IMG/VR virus record: IMGVR_UViG_3300042090_001530
Location: 62,001 to 126,000 of that record
Strand: one strand, 5' to 3'
Source: a virus
Length of the DNA stretch: 64,000 nucleotides
In this document: piece by piece, positions 1 to 7,919 of the stretch
Position numbering within the stretch: the stretch's first letter is position 1
How the letters are laid out: each line of letters starts with the position of its first letter
Translations under genes and position numbers: made by a program
The notes under the pieces: generated by a model
Database searches by the model: none
What the model saw: only the letters and a program-made list of their open reading frames with translations
What the model was told of the DNA's origin: nothing

Positions 1-48
1 TTTTTCCTCCAACTGGTATTGTTGTCAATTATTTTAGTTGGACAGAAC

Positions 49-282
49 GTGCAGGCCGACGCGTCCGACAAGCGGTCCGAATCCACCTACCTCGACGCGG
101 AAGCCATCCTTGACTCCGCGCGGCAGATCGCCGAGCACCTCGGCGCCCAGGACCAGCACCTGCTCACCCAGGACGACCGGCTCGCCGCGCTGGCGGACCG
201 GTCCGACGCGCTCGCCGGCCAGCTGACCGCCCTGGTCATGCGCCTGACGCCTCCCGGCACGGAATCGGGCACGGAGCGTTGA
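49..282 (+). CDS. small coiled-coil-like protein at left window edge
   Basis: About 77 residues from a GTG at 49, mostly charged and helical with leucines spaced as in a short coiled coil and a Leu/Met-rich end. The frame is open to base 1, but bases 1-48 are AT-rich with TTA, ATT and TTG codons unlike the rest of the window, so the GTG is preferred; a 5'-truncated gene is the alternative. The stop overlaps the TTG start of the next gene, so the two are probably coupled. It sits beside holin-like and lysin-like genes. I do not recognise the family. Confidence 0.5.
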   Translation: MQADASDKRSESTYLDAEAILDSARQIAEHLGAQDQHLLTQDDRLAALADRSDALAGQLTALVMRLTPPGTESGTER

Positions 283-494
283 CATCAGCCGAGACGGTGA
301 TCGCCGCAGCGCTCATCAGCTCCCTGCCCGGCTGGGCCGCCGTCTACGTGACCATCGCCAATCGGCGTGCGCTAAGGAGGCAGACCGCCGTGCTCCGGGA
401 GGACACCGTCACGCAGACCGCGCAGATCAAGGCTCATATCGACACCTCGGGCGCCCCCGTGTTCACGGAAGGACAGGGCGAAGCAGGCAAATAA
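279..494 (+). CDS. small single-pass membrane protein (holin-like)
   Basis: A 71-residue protein starting at a TTG that overlaps the upstream stop. Residues ~5-26 are hydrophobic and could form one membrane segment, followed by a basic patch (RRALRRQ) and a polar tail. One-pass proteins of this size next to a lysin candidate are often holins or holin partners, but nothing specific identifies it. The role is inferred from position only. Confidence 0.5.
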   Translation: MTSAETVIAAALISSLPGWAAVYVTIANRRALRRQTAVLREDTVTQTAQIKAHIDTSGAPVFTEGQGEAGK

Positions 495-593
495 GCCCGC
501 AGACCGCGCGGCCTTAAACCCGGAACCGGTCGCCCCAACAGCCAGCCTCGCACACCGCCAGCCCCAGACCTCGGCTGACAAGAGAGGCCACCC

Positions 594-1013
594 GTGGCCG
601 ACGACATGAGTCCAGGCGAAATCCGCCGAACGATCGAGCGCATCGAGCAGGCCCAGAGAGACTCGAACCGGGCGACCGACGACCGGATCAGTGAACTCGC
701 ACGCAAAGCAGTGCCCGCCGAACTGTGGGCCAACGAACAAAGAAACATCACCGAACGCATCGAGCACGCGGAGCACGACCATGCCGAAGCGCTGCTCCGG
801 ATGGAGAACCGCTCCCTGGAACGGTTCACCACGGTTCAGAACGAGTTGGCGGCGATCCGGGGCGACCTGCGCGACCACGAGCAGTCGCACAAAGAGTCGA
901 CCGCGTGGAGCCGCAACCGGGTGTTGACTGCGATCGGGATCACGGTGGGGGCGTTCGCGACGCTCGCCGGTGCGTGGATCGCCGCCGTCATCGCCGCCAG
1001 GGGAGTGCATTAG
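594..1013 (+). CDS. coiled-coil protein with C-terminal membrane anchor
   Basis: 139 residues from GTG 594, preceded by a GAGAGG Shine-Dalgarno. Residues ~5-100 are strongly charged helix (repeated R/E/I, with IERIEQAQRD and ITERIEHAEHD echoing each other). Residues ~109-134 form one hydrophobic membrane helix. Tail-anchored coiled-coil proteins of this type are common in the lysis region of actinophages, where they are annotated as membrane or holin-like proteins. A lysis or membrane-tethering role is inferred from position. Confidence 0.65.
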   Translation: MADDMSPGEIRRTIERIEQAQRDSNRATDDRISELARKAVPAELWANEQRNITERIEHAEHDHAEALLRMENRSLERFTTVQNELAAIRGDLRDHEQSHKESTAWSRNRVLTAIGITVGAFATLAGAWIAAVIAARGVH

Positions 1014-1015
1014 GG

Positions 1016-2008
1016 ATGCCGTTGGTGGAGCGCAGGCGCAGAACCTTGATCGCTGGCAGTGTCGCTTTCGCGATCGCCCTGTTCGGCCTGGTCGTTTTCC
1101 TGATCGTCGTGGTGTCGCACGCGTCCACGCAGATCGCGGACCTGAACGCGGGTCGGGCGACACAGGACGCGCAGATCAACGGTCTCGCCGGGGCGGTGGA
1201 GTCGGCGAGGGCGCAGATCAAAGGGCTGGGTGCGACGCCGGTGGTGCCCGCGCCCTCGGAGATCTTGAAGACGATCACCGTGTCTGGTCCTGCCGGCCCG
1301 GCGGGTTCGCCGGGCGCGGCGGGCGTCGGGGCGACCGGGCCGGCTGGTGCGGTCGGTTTGCCGGGCGAACCCGGCGCCACTGGAGTCGGCGCGACAGGCC
1401 CGGCCGGCGCCAGCGGCGCGGCGGGCAGCCCGGGGGCTGCGGGCAGTCCCGGTGCGGCCGGCAGCCCTGGAGCCCAAGGCGTCCAGGGTGAACAGGGAGT
1501 CGCCGGAAACGCCGGCATGGAAGGCCCGGCGGGTCCCGCAGGGCCAGCGGGACCAAGCGGCGCCCAAGGAGCCCAGGGTTCGCCCGGCAGCGACCCGGCC
1601 GGCTGGTCGTGGACCGACCCGTCGGGCAACGTCTACACCTGCGCCGCGGATGGCCAGACGCCGTCGCCGAACTACGCATGCACGCTCGAGTCGTCCGCAT
1701 CAGCTTCGGCGACGGCGTCCGACAGCGCGAGCCCCAGTCCCGACCCGAGCTCCAGTTCAACGCCCAGCCCGAGCATGAGCCCCAATGCGAGCACGGCCCC
1801 GAGCGCGAGCATGAGCCCCGCACCGACAGCGACCGCATCTGACACCGCGCCCGACGCCCAGGCCGTCGCAGTGGACGCGTCCAGACCCACCGCGACGGCC
1901 GCCACCCCGGCGCCGACCGGCCCGCCCAGCCCGAGCCCCCGTGCCCTACTCCTACTCGCCATCCCGCTACTGCGGCGGGATGACCTTTACGCCATCGGAG
2001 AACACTGA
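1016..2008 (+). CDS. membrane-anchored collagen-like protein
   Basis: 330 residues from ATG 1016. A basic start (ERRRR) leads into a membrane helix at ~11-33. A helical stretch (~38-90) follows, then about 34 Gly-X-Y triplets (~91-192; GPAGPAGSPG, GLPGEPG, GVQGEQG). A short domain with two Cys (~193-225) and a Ser/Pro/Ala/Thr-rich tail complete it. Collagen repeats are known in phage tail and fibre proteins, where they form trimeric stalks. An N-terminal membrane anchor is less usual and suggests a surface or lysis-associated protein. Its TGA overlaps the next ATG (TGATG). Confidence 0.75.
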   Translation: MPLVERRRRTLIAGSVAFAIALFGLVVFLIVVVSHASTQIADLNAGRATQDAQINGLAGAVESARAQIKGLGATPVVPAPSEILKTITVSGPAGPAGSPGAAGVGATGPAGAVGLPGEPGATGVGATGPAGASGAAGSPGAAGSPGAAGSPGAQGVQGEQGVAGNAGMEGPAGPAGPAGPSGAQGAQGSPGSDPAGWSWTDPSGNVYTCAADGQTPSPNYACTLESSASASATASDSASPSPDPSSSSTPSPSMSPNASTAPSASMSPAPTATASDTAPDAQAVAVDASRPTATAATPAPTGPPSPSPRALLLLAIPLLRRDDLYAIGEH

Positions 2009-2823
2009 TGCCACGCACCATGCTCGATGGCGTAAACGCCGGCGAGGTCCCGGCCGGCGCCGCGATCTACGCCGGATACGTGGACGGCAACTGGCAGTCC
2101 CTGACCGCCCTGACCGTCGCGCACCCGGGCGCCCTGCACGTGTCGATCTGTGTCAGTGCGACGGGCGACGCGCGCGTGCTCGACGTGGAGAAAGGCGACG
2201 CGACACCCGAACAGGCACCGGGCTGGACCGAACGGCAGCGTGCTGCAGGCAACGCGTACCCGGTCGTCTACTGCAACGAGAAGCAGAGCTGGCCCGCCGT
2301 GAAGACGGCGTTCACCGCGCAGGGCGTAGAACCGCCGCTCTACTGGGTCGCCGCCTACGTGGACGACCCGACGAAGGTCCCCGCGATCCCGGACGGCGCG
2401 ATCGGGCTGCAGTACTACGACTACGGCGGCTACGACGCCTCGGTGGTCGCCGACTACTGGCCCGGCCTCGACCCCGCACCCGCCCCGCCGGCCGCCGCGG
2501 CGCCGACCGTCACCACGCCCAAGGAACAGGACGACGACATGGCCCAGATCGAACCGCTAGCCGTACACCCCGGCGAGTACGCGTACGCGTTCGCCCCCGA
2601 CAAGACAGAGATGGTGCTCGTCGCCGACGGATACTCCAACCCGGCCGCGTCCGTCCGGATCGCCATGTGGGGCGGCGACGAGCCCAGCGTCCTCGAGTCC
2701 GTCGAGATCGGCGGCATATCCGGGCAGCACACGTGGGGCCATCCGCTGGGCGCCGGCGTGACCGGCGTGACCGTGCGGCGGCTCGACGGGCAGGACTACC
2801 CGATCGGAGTGGCCTTCCAGTAG
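2008..2823 (+). CDS. glycoside-hydrolase-like lysin candidate
   Basis: 271 residues, translationally coupled to the collagen-like gene. The N-terminal ~155 residues look like a GH25-like TIM-barrel relative seen in actinobacterial proteins: IYAGYVDGNW near the start, an acidic strand VLDVEKGDATPEQAPGW, then LYWVAAYVDD and GLQYYDYGGYD. A Pro/Ala linker (~157-172) leads to a C-terminal beta-rich domain of ~95 residues that could bind wall or carbohydrate. Place and architecture fit a phage endolysin. Enzymatic activity is inferred and the exact family is unsure. Confidence 0.6.
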   Translation: MPRTMLDGVNAGEVPAGAAIYAGYVDGNWQSLTALTVAHPGALHVSICVSATGDARVLDVEKGDATPEQAPGWTERQRAAGNAYPVVYCNEKQSWPAVKTAFTAQGVEPPLYWVAAYVDDPTKVPAIPDGAIGLQYYDYGGYDASVVADYWPGLDPAPAPPAAAAPTVTTPKEQDDDMAQIEPLAVHPGEYAYAFAPDKTEMVLVADGYSNPAASVRIAMWGGDEPSVLESVEIGGISGQHTWGHPLGAGVTGVTVRRLDGQDYPIGVAFQ

Positions 2824-2891
2824 GCCGAGGATCCGCAAGACCCCGAACGGCGACTCGCCGGACGGGTAACCGATCATCTGACTATCCGGCC

Positions 2892-2943
2892 TCGCGCCCC
2901 TTTCTCGGTTTTCGAACCGGGGAGGGGGCGCGCTTTCTGCATT
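2892..2943. terminator. bidirectional hairpin terminator between convergent genes
   Basis: The arms GCGCCCC (2894-2900) and GGGGCGC (2935-2941) pair, with further pairing inside (TCGG with CCGG around a TTTTCGAA centre). It lies between the rightward lysin gene (ends 2823) and a leftward gene (ends 2959), where a shared terminator is expected. No long T tract follows, which is usual at high GC. Confidence 0.6.
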
Positions 2944-2958
2944 CCCGGGACTCGCGCC

Positions 2959-3657
2959 TCAAGCTCCGCGGACGCCCTCGCCCCCGCGCCGCCTCGACAG
3001 CGGCAGCACTGCGGCGTCTCGCGGCTCGGACGGCCGCCCGCCAGGGCCCTGCTCGGCCAACTGCTCCAGCCAGCCCTGGTCACTGCGGCACCGCTCGTGC
3101 AGCTGGCACTGAAGGTCGAAAGCCGCCTCGCGCCGTGCCGCGCAGCCCCCAGCCACTGCGCACACCGTACTTGAAACCCCGGCGCTCAGGAGCACGAGCA
3201 ACATGCCGAGGTCCACCACTCGCGGCGTGCCGTAGGCGCCCACTGCGAGTTGCCCGGTGTAAATCGCCGCGAGGGTCCAAGCGACGGCGGCGGACTGCCC
3301 GAGGGTGCGTCGCACCCAGCCGAGGGACCGCCACCGCCTGCGCCCCGGCACAAGCAGCGCGTCCAGCTGTGGGTCACCGAGGTTGAAGCCGCCGGTCATC
3401 GCTCGGCCGATGCGCGGATCCTCGCTGCCGGTCATCGCCAGGGCCATGCCGAGGCATGCAGCGTGCACGAGCCAGCTGATGCACAGGGCGAATGCGAAGC
3501 TGCCGAACGGCGGGTCGGCCAACTGGACAAGGATCAGCACGAGCGCGGCGAGCGCGGCGAGGGCCGAGAGTATGCCGGCGCTGCGGGTCAGCAGCAGTTC
3601 GCGGCGCGGCGCGGGCGCGGGCTGCTCGGATGGTTCACGTGTGGGCCGTTCCGGCAT
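2959..3657 (-). CDS. four-helix integral membrane protein
   Basis: 232 residues on the minus strand. Hydrophobic segments lie at ~26-47, ~52-76, ~122-142 and ~148-170, with a basic stretch (PGRRRWRSLGW) between helices 2 and 3 and a polar, Arg-rich C-terminus. The family is not recognised. It is divergent from another membrane protein across a 237-bp gap and lies between lysis and integrase genes. This is a common site for lysogenic-conversion (moron) genes such as superinfection-exclusion proteins; that role is inference only. Confidence 0.65.
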   Translation of the reverse strand: MPERPTREPSEQPAPAPRRELLLTRSAGILSALAALAALVLILVQLADPPFGSFAFALCISWLVHAACLGMALAMTGSEDPRIGRAMTGGFNLGDPQLDALLVPGRRRWRSLGWVRRTLGQSAAVAWTLAAIYTGQLAVGAYGTPRVVDLGMLLVLLSAGVSSTVCAVAGGCAARREAAFDLQCQLHERCRSDQGWLEQLAEQGPGGRPSEPRDAAVLPLSRRRGGEGVRGA

Positions 3658-3894
3658 AGCACTCTCCCCAGATGTGACCCCCGGGGCCCCGACCGCCGGG
3701 CGCTTCGTGTGGACGATGCATGAGGTGTACGCCGGGGTCCGGGGCGCGCTCCAACGTTTCAGTGTAGGCAGCGCCCTGATGGCGCGCTTTCACCCGATCG
3801 GGTGGTCCGCGTTCGCCCGGCGCTCGCCCGGCGCTAGCCTAACTGCCGTACGCTGCCCTCGCGCCACCCGCCTGGGGCCGAGGGAAGGAATTCA
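3658..3894. promoter_or_regulatory. divergent intergenic region between two membrane-protein genes
   Basis: 237 bp without a convincing gene. It must hold promoters for both flanking genes if they are independently expressed. A perfect tandem copy of GCCCGGCGCT is visible around 3815-3836, just before a TAGCCT that could be a -10 box for the rightward gene. GAAGGAATTC precedes the GTG start at 3895. Confidence 0.4.
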
Positions 3895-4491
3895 GTGCAC
3901 GAGCGGTCGCCTGCCGATGTGCCGCCCCGGGCCCTGATGCTCTCGGGTGCCGCAGCGTTCCTCGTCGCGGCCGGCTTGTGGGCGGCCCAAGCGGTGCCCG
4001 CGCTGCGGATCAACTCCTCACTCCTGTTCTCCGTCATCTGCTGGCTGTTCGCATACTTCTGCTTCGCGTTGAAAACCAGTCAGATCACCCCGAGGTTCAC
4101 CTGGGTTTCGCGGGCGCTGGCCATTACGGTCGCCGCCGGCCAAGCCGCGCAGCCGCCCGCCCGGAACCGCGGCTCCGTGGACCTGGCCAGCAGGCCGGTG
4201 TACCGCAGATGCGGCCAGGTAGCCGCGTTTGCGATCACCGCGATGGCTGCCACCGACGCGCTGCTCGCCTTCGGCGTGATCCGCTTGGCGGGCGTCAACC
4301 TGCTACTCACGACCCTGTTCGTGCTGGGCGCGGCCAGCGAGTGCTTGTTCGTGCGCGTTGTGGGGCCGAAAGCTGAGGCGGCGGAACTGGCGATCCACCA
4401 AGCGCGCGCCGCCGCACGCTACGGCACATCCGGGGACCGCAGGCCGCTGACGCTGCTCGACGGCGCCCCACAGTCCTCGGACGAGACTTAG
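3895..4491 (+). CDS. four-helix integral membrane protein
   Basis: 198 residues from GTG 3895 (GAAGG upstream). Hydrophobic segments lie at ~14-32, ~42-60, ~100-122 and ~126-146, with a polar C-terminal tail of ~50 residues. Not recognised. It converges on the integrase gene with an 11-bp gap and is divergent from the membrane protein at 2959-3657. It is a candidate lysogeny-expressed moron by position only. Confidence 0.65.
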   Translation: MHERSPADVPPRALMLSGAAAFLVAAGLWAAQAVPALRINSSLLFSVICWLFAYFCFALKTSQITPRFTWVSRALAITVAAGQAAQPPARNRGSVDLASRPVYRRCGQVAAFAITAMAATDALLAFGVIRLAGVNLLLTTLFVLGAASECLFVRVVGPKAEAAELAIHQARAAARYGTSGDRRPLTLLDGAPQSSDET

Positions 4492-4502
4492 TGACCACGG
4501 CG

Positions 4503-5891
4503 TTAGGCGGCAAGCGCGACTAGGCCGGCTGCGGCCCACGCCGCGGCGACCGCGTTCGCCTGCCGCTGGTCGAGTTCCGGAAGCAGGTGCCCGTAGGTCT
4601 TGTCGGTGGTGATGACGCTCTCATGCCCGAGCCGCCGGGCGATCGCCGAGAGCGGCACGTTCCCGGCGATCTGCCATGCCACGTGCGTGTGGCGCAGGTC
4701 GTGGATGCGCGGAACCTTGCGCAGGGTGCCCTCGCAGCCGCATGGGCGCAGCCAGTACTGACGCAGATCTCGGCGGATCTGGCGCAGGTGGATGCGCTCC
4801 CCGTCGAGCACCATCCCCTCCTCGCGGTCCTGCACGCGATGCTCCTCGCAGCGCACGGCCCGGTAGACGGTCGGCTGCCACGCCAGGGAGAAGAAGCTGG
4901 AGTGGAACCAGGGTCCGCCCTCGGCCGCCGTGAACAGGAACGCGCCCGGCGCGCAGCCCTCGGCCGCTGCGGCGAACGCGGCGTCGACGTACGGGTCCAG
5001 GGTGATCCGTCGCCGCCCCGCCGTCGACTTCGGCTCCTTGAGCCTGCGCCCGCCCTCGATGGTCTGCCAGGAGCGCTGGACCTGGGTGGCGCCCGGCGCC
5101 CAGTCTCCGGCCTGCTGTGCGGCCATCTCCGAGAACCGCATGCCGGTCCCCGCGAACGCGATCAGGATCGGGCGGTGCTCCGGCTTCGCGGCGGCGAGCA
5201 GCAGCGCGAACTCGACCGGGGTGAGGAACACCATCTCCTCGCCGGTCGCGTCGTCCAGCCGCGGCAGCCTAGTGTCGGCGCACGGGTTGAACCTGCGCAG
5301 CGGGCGCTCGCCGCGGGTGGCGGACTCGGCGATCGAGTACAGCAGGCCGTGCGCGTTGGCGATGGTCTTCGGGGACTTGGGGGTGCGCAGCCAGGCGAGT
5401 TCGTTCTCCGGGTCGCGCACGCCGGCCTCGAGCCAGTTGACCCAGGCTGCGACGTCGCGTTCGCTGAACGTGTCGAGGTCGGCGAGGTCGGCGTCGGCGA
5501 GTTGCGGGAACACGGCGAAGTAGTTGGCGATGAGGCGGTGGTAGTCGGCGCGGGTCTTGGCCTGGATGCCGGTGAGGTGGTTGACGTAGTCGGTGGCGTA
5601 GTCGAGCAGCGGCTTGGGTTCGCCGCGCGAGGTTTCGGCCTGCAGGAGCGCTGCGGTCCTGGTGGCGGTGGCGAACTGTTCGGGGGTGACGTAGCCGTGC
5701 CTAGCGATGTAGTTGGGGGGCCAGTGCTGCCCGTGGAAGTCGACGTCGTTCTTGAAGTGCTCGGCTGCGGCGAGGTCGGTGCCGAAGGGCTCGCGTTCGC
5801 GCTTGCCGCCGCGCCTGCCGCCTTCGATCCACGCGACGCGGTAGGTGGTGGTGGTCTTGTTGACCCGGGTTTCGATGGTCGCCATGTCCAC
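4503..5891 (-). CDS. int: tyrosine site-specific recombinase (phage integrase)
   Basis: 462 residues with the full catalytic set: R252 (GTGMRFSE), H397-x-x-R400-H401 (IHDLRH), H423 (RRLGHES) and nucleophile Y433 (DKTYGHL). The N-terminal ~90 residues form an arm-binding-type domain, ~92-200 a core-binding SAM-like domain, and ~220-440 the catalytic domain. Between motifs I and II is an insertion with C348 and C384-G-C386 that may bind a metal, as in some actinophage integrases. It would catalyse integration and excision at an att site, and the region just upstream (5939-6130) carries repeat arms and a candidate core. Confidence 0.95.
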   Translation of the reverse strand: MDMATIETRVNKTTTTYRVAWIEGGRRGGKREREPFGTDLAAAEHFKNDVDFHGQHWPPNYIARHGYVTPEQFATATRTAALLQAETSRGEPKPLLDYATDYVNHLTGIQAKTRADYHRLIANYFAVFPQLADADLADLDTFSERDVAAWVNWLEAGVRDPENELAWLRTPKSPKTIANAHGLLYSIAESATRGERPLRRFNPCADTRLPRLDDATGEEMVFLTPVEFALLLAAAKPEHRPILIAFAGTGMRFSEMAAQQAGDWAPGATQVQRSWQTIEGGRRLKEPKSTAGRRRITLDPYVDAAFAAAAEGCAPGAFLFTAAEGGPWFHSSFFSLAWQPTVYRAVRCEEHRVQDREEGMVLDGERIHLRQIRRDLRQYWLRPCGCEGTLRKVPRIHDLRHTHVAWQIAGNVPLSAIARRLGHESVITTDKTYGHLLPELDQRQANAVAAAWAAAGLVALAA

Positions 5892-5938
5892 GATCGTGCG
5901 CCTGCGGACGGGTCGGGCGGGGGGCGTTTTGCCGACTT

Positions 5939-5963
5939 GTTACCCCGCGCGTTACCCCGTGCG
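5939..5963. repeat. tandem GTTACCCCG repeat, possible integrase arm site
   Basis: GTTACCCCGCGC at 5939 and GTTACCCCGTGC at 5952, period 13, directly upstream of the integrase start. Short direct repeats flanking an att core are typical of arm-type integrase sites. This is inferred from position. Confidence 0.4.
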
Positions 5964-5974
5964 CTGAACGATCA

Positions 5975-6010
5975 AGGCCCCTGCTGCTTTACGGCAGCTC
6001 AGGGGCCTTG
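5975..6010. terminator. hairpin terminator between repressor and integrase genes
   Basis: A perfect stem pairs AAGGCCCCTG (5975-5984) with CAGGGGCCTT (6001-6010), extended by an inner CTGC/GCAG pairing. It lies downstream of the leftward repressor and upstream of the integrase, so it could stop repressor transcripts and insulate int, or protect int from rightward read-through. Confidence 0.55.
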
Positions 6011-6130
6011 TCGAGAAGAGGTGGAGACGGGATTTGAACTGTGGTACACCCGCACCTCTACCTGCATCTTTGCTGCTGAGACCACTATAGCAGGTGCCAC
6101 CGGTCGCAAAAACTGGCCAGAGGTCGCAAG
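6011..6130. other. candidate phage attachment (att) region
   Basis: The minus strand of ~6023-6040 reads GTTCAAATCCCGTCTCCA, which resembles the T-loop and acceptor 3' strand of a tRNA, the usual identity segment of an attP. The matching T-stem is absent, so it is not a tRNA gene. An inverted repeat (AGAGGTG near 6018 with CACCTCT ending 6060) surrounds it. Two GGTCGCAA copies (6102, 6122; period 20) could be further integrase or Xis arms. It adjoins int. The core cannot be fixed without the host site. Confidence 0.4.
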
Positions 6131-6193
6131 GACCGACCTGCACGTTTCCCCGCAGGACACCCCGTGCCGGGGGCGCCCTTCGCCGACGCCGAG

Positions 6194-6958
6194 TCAAGAA
6201 GCGCGCCCGTTGCGCCCGCGGTCCTCTTCGGCATCCGGGTCGGCCTTGCGGAGCCGGTCGGCCTCTGCGGCCTCCCGCGGGTAGCGGGCCGCGCGCAGCG
6301 CCTCGACCTCGTCCGCGCCGAGGATGCGCGCGGTGAACACCGCCTCCATCGCGGTCGGCGCGGCGGCCCCCGCGATCCACGCGGTGATCGCGGCCTCGGG
6401 GATGGTGCGCTCGCTGCGCGCGGCCACCTCGGCGGGGGTCATCCGCGCGTCGGCGAGTGCCTGCTCGAGGAACGCCGCCCACGGTGAGATGGCACGCCCG
6501 GCCCTGGCGTGCGGTGGCGCTGCGGCGGCGGCCGATCGGCGCGACCGGCCCTGGGCGTCGGCCAGGCGCAGTTCGAAATCGTGAAGGGTCTCGGCCTGCC
6601 GACGCAGGTATGACTGTTCGAGGTCGGCGCGCTGCTCGGCGGTGAGCATGCGGTCGGTGCGGATGCGCAGGAGCATCGGGTCGGTGCCCTGCTCGGTGCG
6701 GACGCTGCGGATCAGGCTGGCGGTGCCGGTCAGGCCGGCGGCGTCGAGGGCGGCGACGGCATCTCTGGCACGGACGGCGTGGGCGACGGCGATGACGGTT
6801 TCGGGGTCGGTGGGGGAGAAGGTGCCGCGGACCCAGCGGCTGATGGTTCCGGAGGGGAATCCGGTGGCGCGTTCGAGGTCGGCCTGGGTCATTTCGGCGT
6901 GGGTGAGGGCGGCGTTGAGCCATGACGCCCAAGTGGTGTTGGCGTCGGCGCGTGGCAT
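6194..6958 (-). CDS. XRE-type HTH repressor (immunity repressor candidate)
   Basis: 254 residues from ATG 6958 (a TTG lies just before). An N-terminal HTH (~20-60: MTQADLERATGFPSGTISRWVRG) is a clear lambda-repressor-like domain. A Gln/Arg/Glu-rich helical linker follows. A second region (~168-215: WAAFLEQALADARMTPAEVAARSE, then ITAWIAG) has the same layout and looks like a diverged duplicate. There is no obvious LexA-type peptidase domain. It is leftward, divergent from early genes, and has one 16-bp operator 31 bp upstream and three more across the gap, the arrangement of a self-regulating lysogeny repressor. Confidence 0.85.
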   Translation of the reverse strand: MPRADANTTWASWLNAALTHAEMTQADLERATGFPSGTISRWVRGTFSPTDPETVIAVAHAVRARDAVAALDAAGLTGTASLIRSVRTEQGTDPMLLRIRTDRMLTAEQRADLEQSYLRRQAETLHDFELRLADAQGRSRRSAAAAAPPHARAGRAISPWAAFLEQALADARMTPAEVAARSERTIPEAAITAWIAGAAAPTAMEAVFTARILGADEVEALRAARYPREAAEADRLRKADPDAEEDRGRNGRAS

Positions 6959-6988
6959 CAATCTTCAGCTTCCGGCGGGTACGGGATG

Positions 6989-7004
6989 GCTTCCTGTGCG
7001 AAGG
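6989..7004. promoter_or_regulatory. operator O1, repressor side
   Basis: GCTTCCTGTGCGAAGG matches the dyad consensus CCTTCNTGTANGAAGG of sites O2-O4 in 12 of the 14 specified positions, and lies inside a longer dyad (GGCTTCCT/AGGAAGCC). It is 31 bp upstream of the repressor start, where binding could autoregulate the repressor. Confidence 0.7.
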
Positions 7005-7131
7005 AAGCCTATCGGTGTTCAGCCTACAGACGCCACCGTATGTCCGCCATAGGTGCCGCCAGACTTTCCGCAGCACTCGCATATGCACGCACGCCCCGGC
7101 AGGCCAGAGCACGTTTCGCCGCACCGGTTGC

Positions 7132-7194
7132 GCTTCCCATGCGAAGGGGGTAGCTTCCTTCATGTACGAAGGAATAGACCTTCTTGTAAGAAGG
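7132..7194. promoter_or_regulatory. operator cluster O2-O3-O4 for the early promoter
   Basis: Three 16-bp dyads in 63 bp: GCTTCCCATGCGAAGG (7132-7147), CCTTCATGTACGAAGG (7157-7172) and CCTTCTTGTAAGAAGG (7179-7194). O4 is a perfect palindrome apart from its centre and O3 nearly so. Start-to-start spacings are 25 and 22 bp, about two helical turns, so dimers would lie on one face. They end 28 bp before the first rightward gene, as expected for repressor/Cro control of the early operon. Confidence 0.75.
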
Positions 7195-7222
7195 ACACCA
7201 CGTCGCCCCACCGGAGACCCCC

Positions 7223-7576
7223 ATGTCAACCCGACAGTCCGGCTGGATCTACCAGCTGCGCAATGCCGAGTTCCCTGACGAGAACGGGAACCTCGGCCGC
7301 GACGCGCTCGCCTGGCTTACCAAGATCAACCCGTCATGGACCAACCCAGACGGATCTCCCTGCATCGAACGCATCGCGCGGTCCGCAGGCGTCAACCCCC
7401 CCACCCTCCAGCGCATCTACCGCCGCACGATGGACCTTAACCTGCAGGTCCTGGCCGCTCTCGTCGGCGTCTCCGGGCGGCCGCGCGACGTGGCCGAAGA
7501 GGCACTCGCCCAGTTCGTCGAACTGGCCCAGGGCTCCGAGCCGCTCGCCGACGAGCGCGAACTGGCGGTTGCATGA
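7223..7576 (+). CDS. HTH regulator, first early gene (Cro-like position)
   Basis: 117 residues with GGAG 7 bp before the ATG. The central ~45-85 region (IERIARSAGVNPPTLQRIYRR then LQVLAALVGVSG) reads as an HTH of the XRE or related class. The N-terminus (WIYQLRNAEFPDENGNLGRDALAWLTK) is not recognised. It is divergent from the repressor across the operator array and overlaps the Xis-like gene by ATGA. A Cro-type antirepressor role is inferred from location. Confidence 0.65.
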   Translation: MSTRQSGWIYQLRNAEFPDENGNLGRDALAWLTKINPSWTNPDGSPCIERIARSAGVNPPTLQRIYRRTMDLNLQVLAALVGVSGRPRDVAEEALAQFVELAQGSEPLADERELAVA

Positions 7577-7833
7577 TGGACGCCTACCTGACCGTCGCAG
7601 AACTCGGCCAACTGCTCAAACTGACGCCGCGCACCGTGCGCAGGCGCGTGAAGAACGAGGGCTGGCCGCACTGGGGCGAAGGGGCCGGGATGCGCTTCTC
7701 GCCCGAACACTGCGCCTCGATCAAGGCGATGGGCGAGCACGTGCCGCAGCCCGCCGCAGAGCCACCGGCCTTCGACCTCGCGCGGGCGGTCGCCGGAATC
7801 AACCGGATGAACCGGCACGCAGCACCCCGCTAG
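7573..7833 (+). CDS. MerR/HTH_17-type excisionase-like protein
   Basis: 86 residues coupled to the preceding regulator. Residues ~4-50 (YLTVAELGQLLKLTPRTVRRR..WPHWGEG.GMRFSPE) form a winged HTH of the kind used by phage Xis and MerR-like binding proteins: helix-turn-helix, a wing containing W, then RF and an acidic residue. Short size and nearness to int and att make excisionase (Xis/RDF) the best guess. A general regulator is possible. Confidence 0.7.
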   Translation: MMDAYLTVAELGQLLKLTPRTVRRRVKNEGWPHWGEGAGMRFSPEHCASIKAMGEHVPQPAAEPPAFDLARAVAGINRMNRHAAPR

Positions 7834-7919
7834 GCAAACAAACGCCGCCCGGCTCGGTCGTGACCCGAGCACAGGGCGGCAGTGACCACCAGAAACCGTC
7901 AAAGGAAGGTGGTGGCCTC

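Noticed and set aside
6011-6090. A tRNA gene on the minus strand
   Set aside because: Only the T-loop and 3' acceptor part fits; the T-stem does not pair and no anticodon arm can be drawn.
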